A stretch of DNA of 13,393 bases from Thermoplasmata archaeon (GCA_021835265.1 JAKBQK010000123.1:1-13393), one strand, 5' to 3'. Shown: positions 1 to 7,931, counted from the first letter of the stretch. Translations and numbers: made by a program. Notes: a model not told the origin generated them from the letters alone.

Positions 1-226
1 AAGGATTGGGTTCCGGCTTACCTTTCTTGAAAGGCTTTTACCCGACATCTAAATTTGAAATAAGCCTCTTTATTCTCCAGCCAACGTTTATAAAATTGTC
101 CTATTTCCACGGAAATTTGTCTTGGTGAGAAAGAACCCGCCAACCCAACTTCATTGTTAATACTCAGTATATGTCTAGCAGGAGAAATAGGTGTAGAAAC
201 AAAAGGTAAGCCGGAACCCAATCCTT
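1..226. repeat. 25-bp exact inverted repeat at the window edge (arms 1-25 and 202-226)
   Basis: Bases 1-25 are the exact reverse complement of bases 202-226; the match stops at base 26. The inner arm encodes the E-G-L-G-S-G-L-P-F donor-site motif of the GT4 gene that covers it. The outer arm supplies that gene's last arginine codon and its stop. An arm that begins exactly at the first base of the window and copies the nearby opposite strand is the usual mark of a fold-back (chimeric) contig end, from amplification or assembly. A real inversion breakpoint is the alternative. The repeat is certain; its cause is inferred. Confidence 0.9.
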
Positions 227-1097
227 CCAATAAGGTTAGAGGAAATGGGTCCAGATTGGAGGTTATCAGCATTAGATTGGAGTTTGCAAGAATTCTCGAT
301 CTCTCATTCTCGTCCACAAAGCCAAGATATTGAGTATTACTAGGTAAGTCATTCATAAGTCTACTATCGCGGCCAGTACCCATTATAAAAAACCTTATCA
401 ATGGTTCTTTTCGTGCGGTTATGAGCAAAACTCTCTTAAGCCTATTTATTCCTTTTATGGTATTTTCAATCCTACCCATGAAAACCACATAGAACTTTTC
501 ATCATTACGAACTGCCATATGCCTTGTAGATGCTATCCCATTAGGGATTACGTGAACCTTGTGTTGTGAAGCCCCATGAGTTAACAAGGCGTTTTTCATA
601 CCAATGGTAAGAACCTGCGCATGCACACTACTCTGATCAGATAATTCCTTAGAAAAATTACCAATTGTGAGCCTCATGTATAATTGGTGGAGCAGTATCA
701 AAGGGTTGAAAATCTTCAATGGCTCGAGTGTTATTCCATGGATACAGAACAATACTCTCCTGTTTGATTTTTTAAGTTCTCTTACATATTTTGTCCTTGG
801 AAATCTTCTAATAAGAATTAATGAAATCGCTTCCTTATTTAAATCTTGTAAAAAAGGAAAATTCTGAGTGAGTGGGGAATGGTATTTTGAGGTTTGAAAC
901 TTTAATTTCTGACGGCTAAAACTAATTAAATCTTCAATTTCGCTATCATCAACTCTTAAGAAGGTATTTGATGGGTCTGGTTCAAATACTGTGACCTCAA
1001 ATCCACTTGAAGTTAAATAGTTAGCCAATAAGATGATTATTTTCTCCCCACCACCAAAATAATTAATTGGGTTTTCTGAGAAAATGTTTACTTTCAT
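18..1097 (-). CDS. GT4 (GT-B fold) glycosyltransferase, C-terminus probably artefactual
   Basis: Likely a retaining nucleotide-sugar-dependent glycosyltransferase of the GT4 (group 1) family, acting in the cytoplasm or at the inner membrane face. It starts at an ATG with M-K-V-N-I-F and has a glycine-rich loop GGGEK (residues 15-19) in the N-terminal acceptor domain. The C-terminal donor domain begins near V-I-P-N-G (183-187), continues with F-M-G-R-I (206-210), and carries the donor-site motif as D283-x7-E291, with Asp in place of the usual first Glu, followed by GLGSGLPFV. The frame ends after 359 residues, but the stop and last Arg codon lie inside the terminal inverted repeat, so the true protein probably runs on past about residue 357 with a helix that is lost here. 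The gene is divergent from the GT2 gene at 1265. The sugar and linkage cannot be told from sequence. Confidence 0.85.
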   Translation of the reverse strand: MKVNIFSENPINYFGGGEKIIILLANYLTSSGFEVTVFEPDPSNTFLRVDDSEIEDLISFSRQKLKFQTSKYHSPLTQNFPFLQDLNKEAISLILIRRFPRTKYVRELKKSNRRVLFCIHGITLEPLKIFNPLILLHQLYMRLTIGNFSKELSDQSSVHAQVLTIGMKNALLTHGASQHKVHVIPNGIASTRHMAVRNDEKFYVVFMGRIENTIKGINRLKRVLLITARKEPLIRFFIMGTGRDSRLMNDLPSNTQYLGFVDENERSRILANSNLMLITSNLDPFPLTLLEGLGSGLPFVSTPISPARHILSINNEVGLAGSFSPRQISVEIGQFYKRWLENKEAYFKFRCRVKAFQER

Positions 1098-1110
1098 GAC
1101 TTATGACTTG

Positions 1111-1134
1111 TATTTAAATGGTGAATATAAAAAA
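1111..1134 (-). promoter_or_regulatory. Possible archaeal promoter of the minus-strand GT4 gene
   Basis: Read on the minus strand, an AT-rich stretch holds TTTTTTATATTC (1123-1134), centred about 30 bases before the ATG at 1097, and a second box, TTTAAATA (1111-1118), only about 18 bases before it. The first has near-ideal spacing for a TATA box driving a leaderless or very short-leader transcript. No Shine-Dalgarno-like sequence precedes the ATG. In such AT-rich DNA the match could be chance. Confidence 0.35.
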
Positions 1135-1191
1135 TTGGGATTTTTCTTAATGTTATTATTATTTTTAACACATGTTACGAATCTCGACCAG

Positions 1192-1266
1192 ACATTTTAT
1201 TTTCATAATAATGAATATATAATGATTATTGAAATATTGGTTTTACGTAGAGAATAGATTTAATAT
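1192..1266 (+). promoter_or_regulatory. Possible promoter region of the plus-strand GT2/GT-C pair
   Basis: The divergent gap between the two first genes is strongly AT-rich. ATATATAA (1214-1221) would place transcription start near 1242, giving a short leader before the ATG at 1265. A second box, TTTAATAT (1259-1266), lies about 26 bases before the ATG at 1289 and would make that start leaderless. Neither ATG has a clear ribosome site. I cannot choose between the boxes from sequence alone. Confidence 0.3.
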
Positions 1267-2233
1267 GAATGTAACATGGAATCAAAGAATGATAAGCGAA
1301 TTACCAGATATAGATATCATAATGCCAACTTATAACTCTGGTAAAATTTTAGAAAATTGTTTAAGGGCAATACAAAATCAAGATTATAGCGGAAATATAC
1401 TAACAACTATTATAGATGGTGGTTCCACGGATGATACAATAGAAATTGCAAAATCCTTTGGAGTCAGAGTATTTGAAAAGGAAGGTATGTATTCCGTTGG
1501 AAAAAATGGTGCAAGGCATTTCGGTGAGTTGCACACCAAATCGTCCTTCATCTGGTACGTAGACTCTGATAATTTTCTTATTGAAAACACAGTTGCAAAG
1601 CGATTGGTTTATCCAATGGTTCAAAACCCCTCAATTAATATATCTATTCCTGAGACTTCCATTGATCTTAATTCACCTAGGTTTAACCGCTTACTATCTC
1701 TCATGGAGATAAAAAATGTGAATAATATGAAGAGAGCTGGCACTCCATTGATGGATGGATACACCTTGCTACGGGAAATGCACTATGGCCTTACCAACTG
1801 TGCAATGATAAGACGAACCGTGGCAGCTAAAGCGGGTGGTTTCGATGGTGACACGAGACTCCTATTTAGAATCAGGCGTCTTGGATTGGCGAAAGGCGTA
1901 ATAGATTCTAAATCACATTTTTATCACAATCAAACAACATCTATGATGAATTATATGAAAAAGTGGGACCGTAGAATTAAACGGCTTGGAAACATGTCCC
2001 GTGGTGAACTGAAGGAATATTTTGTTGAATATCCCCACACTGATCCGGACCATAAGTTTTCATTAAAACGAATCAATAGGGAGTTGACTTATGGTGCTTT
2101 TACTTCATTAATGAATTTCGCATCTGATAAAGACCCAATCTGGTTATGGTTAATACCTTACAATGTTTTAATGCTCCTTTATCTGTTAGCTCACCCTAAA
2201 CTTTCCTGGAGGGTGTATAAAGATGTCCTTTGA
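1265..2233 (+). CDS. GT2 family (GT-A fold) glycosyltransferase
   Basis: Predicted glycosyltransferase using a nucleotide-sugar donor. Counting from the ATG at 1265 (322 aa), it has the N-terminal Rossmann-like start D-I-I-M-P-T-Y-N-S-G (residues 17-26), the D-G-G-S-T-D-D-T nucleotide-binding turn (51-58), a metal-binding D-x-D as D100-S-D102, and G-G-F-D-G-D further on, where the family often has its acceptor-site acidic motif. The C-terminus has one hydrophobic stretch (around W-L-W-L-I-P-Y-N-V-L-M-L-L-Y-L-L) that could be a membrane anchor. The frame is open back to a TTG at 1229, and an ATG at 1289 is equally plausible and sits closer to the usual family start. It is followed after 33 bases by the GT-C gene, so the two are probably co-transcribed. 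The substrate is unknown. Confidence 0.85.
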   Translation: MNVTWNQRMISELPDIDIIMPTYNSGKILENCLRAIQNQDYSGNILTTIIDGGSTDDTIEIAKSFGVRVFEKEGMYSVGKNGARHFGELHTKSSFIWYVDSDNFLIENTVAKRLVYPMVQNPSINISIPETSIDLNSPRFNRLLSLMEIKNVNNMKRAGTPLMDGYTLLREMHYGLTNCAMIRRTVAAKAGGFDGDTRLLFRIRRLGLAKGVIDSKSHFYHNQTTSMMNYMKKWDRRIKRLGNMSRGELKEYFVEYPHTDPDHKFSLKRINRELTYGAFTSLMNFASDKDPIWLWLIPYNVLMLLYLLAHPKLSWRVYKDVL

Positions 2234-2270
2234 CCTAACAGTATTTCCAGCTTATCTGTGGGGATCATGA
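2208..2270 (+). promoter_or_regulatory. Ribosome site plus 15-codon mini-ORF overlapping the GT-C start
   Basis: GGAGGG at 2208-2213 lies 9 bases before an ATG at 2223, out of frame near the end of the GT2 gene. That ATG opens a 15-codon frame whose TGA (2268-2270) overlaps the GT-C ATG (2267) as ATGA. The GT-C ATG itself has only GGGG three bases away. Ribosomes loaded at the good site could therefore be handed to the GT-C start by stop-restart coupling. The arrangement is seen; its use is inferred and may be accidental. Confidence 0.3.
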
Positions 2271-4015
2271 AAATACAAATAGCGGCAAAACCTTTTCCAA
2301 CTCTCCTTCTGATCTTTTTACTCTCTTTTGCTCTAAGGATTTTGGGAATTGGCAAATCTCCTCCCGGTTTATACAATGATGAATTGTATTATTCTATTTC
2401 TGCCCTGGCTCAGCTAAATCATATATCTTCATTGATGGTACCCAGTTTTTCAACCAGTCAATGGATATTTTACTTTTTAAATGGCTATATCGGCTCCCTT
2501 TACTTTCTAGGGCCGACGGTCCTCTCTTCCAGGATGCCTGAAGTGATTTACGGTTCATTGATGATATTCCCTTTATATTTGGTTGCAAAGGATTTAACCA
2601 AAAGTCATAGAATTGCAGTAACGGCTGCATTATTGTGGTCTATTTCACCATCTGCCATCATTACCAGTCGGGTCGGTTATGGCATAGAGATTTTTCCCCT
2701 TTTTATTTTCTTGTTTATTTTTTTATTCTTGTACAGATTTAGCCGCGATGGGGAATATAAGTATCTGATAATCCCTGCCCTTTTTGTTTCTCTTTCAGTC
2801 TATTATACCTCATGGTTTATCTGGCTTGGGTTTCCTACTCTGGTCTCTATCATTTCTCTTCTCTTAATCTTCATCTTTGAGAAGTTTGGTTCACGACTTG
2901 TTTTTCTCAGACATCGCCTTGGATCAGGATTTTTTATATTCATGTTTACATTCTTTTCAATATGGACATTAGTATATTTAGCTTGGAGAATACCTTCTCC
3001 AATTCACAATTTACTAAACAGTATTATCCCCTACAGTTCCTCGCTTCCCTCTAATAACCCCTTTGGATTTATTTTGTTTATCAAGAGGCTGATTTATGCC
3101 ATCTCTCCGGCAAACATTTTTATTTTTCCACTTTCGACGAATGTACTTGCTTACGGAAGTCCAGTTCAAATTCCCATGTTCTACACTTTTCTGTTCCCAT
3201 TTCTAATCATATACCTCGTTTCACTATTTATTCAAATCAAACATCCAGATAAGTCATTAAAATCTGATTACCTAATATTGACATTATTCTTCGCAGGTTT
3301 TTTGGAACCATTATTTAATTTGACAAATTCATACACTAATTTTGAGCCATCAGAGGGAATATTTGCGTTACCTTTCTTAGCCATAATGATTTCTTCAGGA
3401 ATAGTTTATTTGTTAAACTTAATACGTCAAAAATTTAACCCTCCAATCAAAGTTTTGCAATCGATTTCTCGCCCTGTTGGGCGAAACAATATAAAAAAAA
3501 TTCCATGGGATCGATACCTTACTTTATTGGGGGCGTTATTGGTGATCCTGAGCGCATTTAGCGTATCCAGTTTTGAATATAGCCTGAACACATCCACCAT
3601 GAATTATTATCAAAATAATCCTGATACTCTATATTACCCATTCTACGGCTGGGAAAATGCATCACAATATCTCGTATCAAACCATCTTAACAAATACCCA
3701 ATTTATTACGTGCCTGGCAGTGGCGGGTGGCTCAATTTTTCAAATGAAAATAATCTAAATTACTGGTACTACCATCAGGAGTTTCCTAACTATTGGCTAT
3801 ATTATTTTTCCAATGGCAAGGTAAAATTAGCAGGATTGGTTACGAATAATGTTTCGTCGTTAATTGGAAATAATGGCTCAATATTACTATCTCAAGAAGT
3901 AAATTTTACTCACATTCTCCGGGATAATGGATTAAGATTCAGAATACTTGATGGGATATATCGACAAAATGGCCAGGTTGCAATACAGATTATTTTTCTG
4001 TATCCCAGAGGTTAA
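2267..4015 (+). CDS. Multi-spanning GT-C (PMT_2/ArnT-like) glycosyltransferase
   Basis: Integral membrane protein of 582 residues, probably an enzyme that moves a sugar from a polyprenyl/dolichyl-phosphate carrier on the outer membrane face. Hydrophobic stretches suggest about 11-13 membrane spans over residues 10-433. Right after the first span the loop holds Y-N-D38-E39-L-Y-Y, the acidic pair typical of the first external loop of GT-C enzymes. Farther on, S-P-S-A-I-I-T-S-R-V-G-Y-G-I-E resembles the S-P-x-SR-x-E motif common in PMT_2 proteins. The last 150 residues are soluble, rich in Tyr and Asn, and contain six N-x-S/T sequons (NTS, NAS, NFS, NVS, NGS, NFT), which fits an outward-facing domain that is itself N-glycosylated. 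A GTG at 2258 is in frame, but the ATG at 2267 is preferred because it overlaps a mini-ORF stop. Donor and acceptor are unknown; it is not an AglB/STT3-type oligosaccharyltransferase, as no WWDYG-like motif is present. Confidence 0.75.
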   Translation: MKIQIAAKPFPTLLLIFLLSFALRILGIGKSPPGLYNDELYYSISALAQLNHISSLMVPSFSTSQWIFYFLNGYIGSLYFLGPTVLSSRMPEVIYGSLMIFPLYLVAKDLTKSHRIAVTAALLWSISPSAIITSRVGYGIEIFPLFIFLFIFLFLYRFSRDGEYKYLIIPALFVSLSVYYTSWFIWLGFPTLVSIISLLLIFIFEKFGSRLVFLRHRLGSGFFIFMFTFFSIWTLVYLAWRIPSPIHNLLNSIIPYSSSLPSNNPFGFILFIKRLIYAISPANIFIFPLSTNVLAYGSPVQIPMFYTFLFPFLIIYLVSLFIQIKHPDKSLKSDYLILTLFFAGFLEPLFNLTNSYTNFEPSEGIFALPFLAIMISSGIVYLLNLIRQKFNPPIKVLQSISRPVGRNNIKKIPWDRYLTLLGALLVILSAFSVSSFEYSLNTSTMNYYQNNPDTLYYPFYGWENASQYLVSNHLNKYPIYYVPGSGGWLNFSNENNLNYWYYHQEFPNYWLYYFSNGKVKLAGLVTNNVSSLIGNNGSILLSQEVNFTHILRDNGLRFRILDGIYRQNGQVAIQIIFLYPRG

Positions 4016-4112
4016 TTCTAAATTATAAAACGAGGGGATAAAATTATACAACATTTAGATATTGGTATTTTGCCATTAAGGCAACTGATCGGATAGAGGG
4101 TTCAGGGCATCC

Positions 4113-4120
4113 TTTATTAT
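4113..4120 (+). promoter_or_regulatory. TATA-like box before the GT4 gene at 4141
   Basis: TTTATTAT is centred 24-25 bases before the ATG at 4141, the distance expected of an archaeal TATA box for a leaderless transcript. The 125-base gap between the GT-C stop and this ATG also supports separate transcription. No ribosome site precedes the ATG, which fits leaderless translation. No clear BRE element is visible. Confidence 0.4.
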
Positions 4121-4140
4121 CATCTCAAAAATCTAAGGGC

Positions 4141-5259
4141 ATGAAAATTGCTTTTCTAATAGGAGAGCTAAGGGCCAATGCCGGCCAAACCAATAATCTA
4201 GTTGAAATAACAAAGTTCATTTTGAAACATAAGCCAGGATGGCAACTGACAATATTTGCCCATAGGGTCTATTCAGAAAATCTATTTGACTCAAAGGTCA
4301 ATGTAAGAGAGATCAAATCTTATTATTCCTCATTGATTAGCAATAAAAAGTTAACCACGGAACTTAAGAAATTTGATTTGGCCTATATCAAGGGCAATTT
4401 TCCCTATCTAATGCCGGCCAAACGAGCTAACGTCAAGACCATTCTGGTGGTCCACCATAGGGACAGCCCCAAACTCTTTTCTAAGATGTCAGATAAAATA
4501 AAAGTATTTGGAACCAACCTTCTCATCGGATTTATGGTGAATATTGCAGATTCAGTGGTGACTGTTTCGAGCGAACTAAAGGATTACTATAGAATCAAGT
4601 ACTCAATAGATGCGATAGTAATAGAAGATCAGATTTCAAATATTTTCTTTAAGACCAGGGGAACTGCATTTAAAAGTGGAAATATTATCAATTTCTTGAG
4701 TGTTGGTTATTGGGATGGGGAAAACGGAAGAAAAAGGCAGCATATGCTTTTAGATTTGTTTTCACGACTTAAAGGTAGTATGCCTCAGTTCACACTTACC
4801 TTCTCTGGATTAGATAGAGCATCCTTAACAAAACTTGGAGAGATATCAGATAATTACGGTTTAGCTGAATGTGTAAAGTTAAAGGGCATTTTAAGTATGG
4901 ATGAGCTTCAGGCAGAATACCAGTCTAATGATATATATGTCACTGCCACAACTTACGAGGGGTTTTACAGACAAATTGTTGAGGCATTTGCGTCTGGAAT
5001 GCCTGCAATTGTCTATGATTCTAGACCTATGGTGGATAGCGTATCTCAATGTGCATCAGTGAATCACGTGATTAAATCCAATGCAGGATTACTCTTTTCT
5101 GATTTTACAGATCTTTCTTCAGCGATTAGAACTGTTTTGGATAACTATGAGGTCTATTCCAAAAACGCAATAGAATATTCTAAAAATTTCTCACCTCAGA
5201 TAACTGGAAAAAAGACTTTGGACCTTATAGAAAATATGGTCAATAATTCAAGAAATTAA
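4141..5259 (+). CDS. GT4 (GT-B fold) glycosyltransferase
   Basis: A 372-residue protein of normal length for GT4 retaining glycosyltransferases. The N-terminal acceptor domain begins M-K-I-A-F-L-I-G-E-L; a V-V-H-H-R segment lies near residue 105 and V-T-V-S-S-E-L (140-146) marks the end of that domain. The donor domain starts around F-L-S-V-G-Y-W (185-191), where most relatives read VGR, followed by the basic G-R-K-R-Q-H likely to contact the donor phosphates. The donor-site motif is complete: E273-x7-E281, followed by AFASGMPAIV. It starts at an ATG behind a TATA-like box and is convergent with the GT4 gene at 5317-6504, with only 57 bases between their stops. The sugar used cannot be predicted. 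Confidence 0.87.
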   Translation: MKIAFLIGELRANAGQTNNLVEITKFILKHKPGWQLTIFAHRVYSENLFDSKVNVREIKSYYSSLISNKKLTTELKKFDLAYIKGNFPYLMPAKRANVKTILVVHHRDSPKLFSKMSDKIKVFGTNLLIGFMVNIADSVVTVSSELKDYYRIKYSIDAIVIEDQISNIFFKTRGTAFKSGNIINFLSVGYWDGENGRKRQHMLLDLFSRLKGSMPQFTLTFSGLDRASLTKLGEISDNYGLAECVKLKGILSMDELQAEYQSNDIYVTATTYEGFYRQIVEAFASGMPAIVYDSRPMVDSVSQCASVNHVIKSNAGLLFSDFTDLSSAIRTVLDNYEVYSKNAIEYSKNFSPQITGKKTLDLIENMVNNSRN

Positions 5260-5316
5260 GAGTGTTAATTGAAATAGTCAACTTTAAAATTATTGTTCCA
5301 TTAAAAACTATTGATA

Positions 5317-6504
5317 TTAAATGTGACCTATTTTTACAAACCGCTCTAAAGATGCTATCTGACAATCTGCAATGTCCTTTGCTTTGTAATTAATTACTTC
5401 AGAAAATAAAGAGTCAGCGATTTCCTTCCTATACCTATCGTCATTGAGCAGTTTTATAATTTTTTCTGCCATTTCATGTGTATCAGAAACTGGGACTTTA
5501 ACTGCATTTGTGCCTAAATAATCATATGCCCTCAAATTATAAACCACAGGTACACATTTGTTGGCTGCGGCCTCCATGACAGCGATGGACCAGCTATCTT
5601 CATAAGAAGGAAAAACAAATACCTTAGATTTTCTTAGCAAATCCAATTTACTCTCAAGGTCTAAGTATCCCAGTATTTTAACACGATCATGAAATTCCTT
5701 TCTTAAAGCATTGTAAAAGGTTGTTTTCAAGGATTGGTTATTTAACGTACCCCCAATGAATAGTTTGGCATCCGGAATCTTTACCGCAACCATTGCAAAA
5801 ATTTCCGGAAGATCTAGAAATCCTTTTGCCCTATCATTCCTCGCAATAAAGCAAATGCTGTTTTCTTTAATCCAATTATTGTCAACTATTTCAGACGGTA
5901 CCCAGTCATCATCTCTGAGAACGCCATTTTTAAATTTCCACCCGCGATCTTTTAAATCCTCGGGATGATCGAATACAGGCAATGCGTCAAAAAGTTTCGC
6001 CAATAAAAGGCCAACGAATCCGAACGCCCATCTAAATACAACTTCAGGCAATGAACCCCTCTTTCTGGAATACCAAAGAAAAGGAGGAGCAACTAAATGA
6101 AAATAAGTAATAAATCTAGCAGAAAACTTTTTGGAAAAATTCGAACCAAGTAGGAGATCTGAAATTGTAGGAGCGGCCGCGATAACAAGGTCTATCTGAT
6201 TTCCCATGGCATTTTCGATCTTATCACAGATTACTTTAATCTGCTTTCTTTGTACTATATAATTAAACAAATTCTTAGAAATGGCCATAGGGGCTTGAAA
6301 TGGTATTTTTAGTGTATTCACTTTGTATACGTGGTCATAATGAGAATACTCCAAGTTTGCCATATCGTCCGTATTTGTCACTAGGGATATGAGATGACCT
6401 TGTTTTTTCCAGTATTTAGTCAGGGCATGAATATGCCTTTCGCCTCCCCCCGCATCTCCTATACTATTAAAACCAGCGACGGCTTGTGTTACAAGGATTC
6501 GCAC
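5317..6504 (-). CDS. GT4 (GT-B fold) glycosyltransferase
   Basis: A 395-residue predicted retaining glycosyltransferase. The N-terminus M-R-I-L-V-T is followed by the glycine-rich loop A-G-G-G-E-R-H (residues 18-24), like the GGGEK loop of the GT4 at 18-1097. The donor domain includes F-I-A-R-N-D-R-A-K-G-F (219-229), L-F-I-G-G (248-252) and a donor-site motif D303-x7-E311 (Asp for the first Glu), followed by AAANKCVPVV. A hydrophobic stretch at about 157-172 may make it membrane-associated. The start is GTG at 6504, with AGGT two bases upstream on the coding strand; no in-frame ATG lies close by. It is on the same strand as the dideoxysugar operon but separated from it by 392 bases, so it probably has its own promoter. 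Confidence 0.86.
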   Translation of the reverse strand: MRILVTQAVAGFNSIGDAGGGERHIHALTKYWKKQGHLISLVTNTDDMANLEYSHYDHVYKVNTLKIPFQAPMAISKNLFNYIVQRKQIKVICDKIENAMGNQIDLVIAAAPTISDLLLGSNFSKKFSARFITYFHLVAPPFLWYSRKRGSLPEVVFRWAFGFVGLLLAKLFDALPVFDHPEDLKDRGWKFKNGVLRDDDWVPSEIVDNNWIKENSICFIARNDRAKGFLDLPEIFAMVAVKIPDAKLFIGGTLNNQSLKTTFYNALRKEFHDRVKILGYLDLESKLDLLRKSKVFVFPSYEDSWSIAVMEAAANKCVPVVYNLRAYDYLGTNAVKVPVSDTHEMAEKIIKLLNDDRYRKEIADSLFSEVINYKAKDIADCQIASLERFVKIGHI

Positions 6505-6896
6505 TGACCTAATAATTTAACCATGTTAAAGATTTTTGCCATAGTACCTAATGGGGTACCGGATTTCTTAATGCATTTTAATAAAAAGGGTTAATGTAAA
6601 ACTTTAGGTCTGTATATTGTTTATTTTTTAACTATTTATGCAATACTAATTTCGTCCTAATTATGACAAATAATGAAGGTTTACAGTACTCTAACGGAGT
6701 GATTTCAGATAATAAGCTTCTCATTTTTAACCATATCGATTGGTAATACAAATTTCAGCTCACCTTTACAATCTTCTATAAGATTGGAATTCTTAGACTT
6801 AACCAATTAACCGTCGAATGAATTTGATCTTTTCTAATAATATCTCTTCAACCGTTCAACGTTTCAAGAGCCCTTAAAATAATAGCTATGCACTAC
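6505..6896. other. 392-base AT-rich gap without a supported gene
   Basis: The stretch separates the end of the operon's GT2 gene from the GTG start of the GT4 gene, both on the minus strand. It must hold the operon's end signal and probably the GT4 promoter, but I find no convincing TATA box at the right distance from 6504. It holds a 27-codon plus-strand frame (6663-6746), without a ribosome site, and short imperfect stems such as 6844-6870. No trace of a transposase or decayed gene was recognised. Confidence 0.6.
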
Positions 6897-7931
6897 CTAC
6901 TCATTCTTTTTCATTTTAGATATTACTTTTTCAAAGTCGACCGAAAAAAGAAATTTTCCATTGCTTCCGAATGGCATCAGCAGAGGCGGTAAAATTTTTA
7001 AGTATAATATTGGATATCGCCAGTAATATTTTAAGAAATTCTTAATCAACATACCACGATCTCTAATATTCATCCTGATGGACGATATTGCAAGATATAA
7101 TGATGGAAAGTCATGTTTAATTATGCGCAGTGAGAGTTTTTTGTGCTCTTTAGTATTTCTACCAAATACGGCGCTTGGAATAATATAGAATGATTCAAGA
7201 GTGAACACCATTCTTTTCATGAGGCCATGTTCCTTCAACACAGAATCATTATTGGCTCTATACAGAATTATCCTCGGCTCTAAAATATTGGCTACCTTGG
7301 CACCGTCTCTTATCATCGATAATAACTTGAATACATGAATATATTGAGTTCCAACAAATTGTTCATACTTATCTATTCCATTCCAAAGGGTCTTTCGAAA
7401 GCACAGGATAGACATGTAGCCAAGAAACTCTATAACGTTGAGTGCTGATTCAAAATGTCCTTTATAATATAAAATTCTTTCATTCAATTGTTCAGCGATT
7501 AGGAGAGTGGGGACGTTATTGTTTCCCCCCATTTCCAAACTATTCATTACCAATATGTCTATTTCTTTATTAATAATTAGAAACTCCATTACGAATCTAA
7601 GACCACCAATTCGAATTTTATCATCACTACCAAGAAACCAGATGTATTGACCACTAGCTAAGTCAACAGCCTTAAGAAAATTTCTATCAAGACCTATGTT
7701 TTGGGGGTTCACATTAAACTTAATATCTATAGAGGATTTTTTAGCAAATGACTTAACTAAATCTGAAGTGTTATCAACAGAAGCATTATCACTGATACAT
7801 AATTCAACCTTATTTTTATAATATTGCGGTAATGATTCGTATTCCTCACATATATTTTTCATGGTTTCACCTAGTAATTTGCCCCTATTATATGTCGGTA
7901 TACAGATGGAAATCACTTTTTGTTCAACCAT
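6897..7931 (-). CDS. GT2 glycosyltransferase, candidate tyvelosyl/dideoxyhexosyl transferase
   Basis: Last gene of the operon. Counting from the ATG at 7931 (344 aa), it has V-I-S-I-C-I-P-T-Y-N-R-G (residues 6-17), the nucleotide-binding S-D-N-A-S-V-D-N-T (47-55), N-I-G-L-D-R-N (78-84) and Y-I-W-F-L-G-S-D-D (96-104), with D103-D104 in the metal-binding DxD place. This motif set resembles the GT2 subgroup that includes the abequosyltransferase RfbV of Salmonella, which adds a 3,6-dideoxyhexose. Its place directly after rfbE (13 bases) makes it the likely enzyme that transfers CDP-tyvelose or CDP-paratose; this is inference from context and motif style. The ATG at 7931 is chosen over the GTG at 7943 because AAGGTG lies 9 bases upstream of it. 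The C-terminal part is basic with moderately hydrophobic stretches, suggesting membrane attachment. Confidence 0.82.
   Translation of the reverse strand: MVEQKVISICIPTYNRGKLLGETMKNICEEYESLPQYYKNKVELCISDNASVDNTSDLVKSFAKKSSIDIKFNVNPQNIGLDRNFLKAVDLASGQYIWFLGSDDKIRIGGLRFVMEFLIINKEIDILVMNSLEMGGNNNVPTLLIAEQLNERILYYKGHFESALNVIEFLGYMSILCFRKTLWNGIDKYEQFVGTQYIHVFKLLSMIRDGAKVANILEPRIILYRANNDSVLKEHGLMKRMVFTLESFYIIPSAVFGRNTKEHKKLSLRIIKHDFPSLYLAISSIRMNIRDRGMLIKNFLKYYWRYPILYLKILPPLLMPFGSNGKFLFSVDFEKVISKMKKNE

Noticed and set aside
667..867. 66-codon plus-strand frame inside the first GT4 gene
   Set aside because: It is antisense to a gene with clear family motifs and has no independent support.
1229..1231. 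TTG as the start of the GT2 gene
   Set aside because: No ribosome site; the extra residues precede the usual family start, and it lies upstream of the start point predicted from the nearest TATA-like box.
4070..4084. Hairpin TTGCC-attaa-GGCAA between the GT-C and GT4 genes
   Set aside because: Five-pair stem without a T-run; it could be chance and fits no known element.
5303..5307. T-run on the minus strand 10 bases after the GT4 stop, as a terminator
   Set aside because: Five T residues without a stem are too common in this AT-rich DNA to call.
6663..6746. 27-codon plus-strand frame in the gap between the operon and the GT4 gene
   Set aside because: No ribosome site, no placed promoter and no recognisable peptide features; such frames are expected by chance.
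6844..6870. Hairpin CTCTT...AAGAG after the operon end
   Set aside because: The stem is only five pairs with mismatches above it and has no following T-run.
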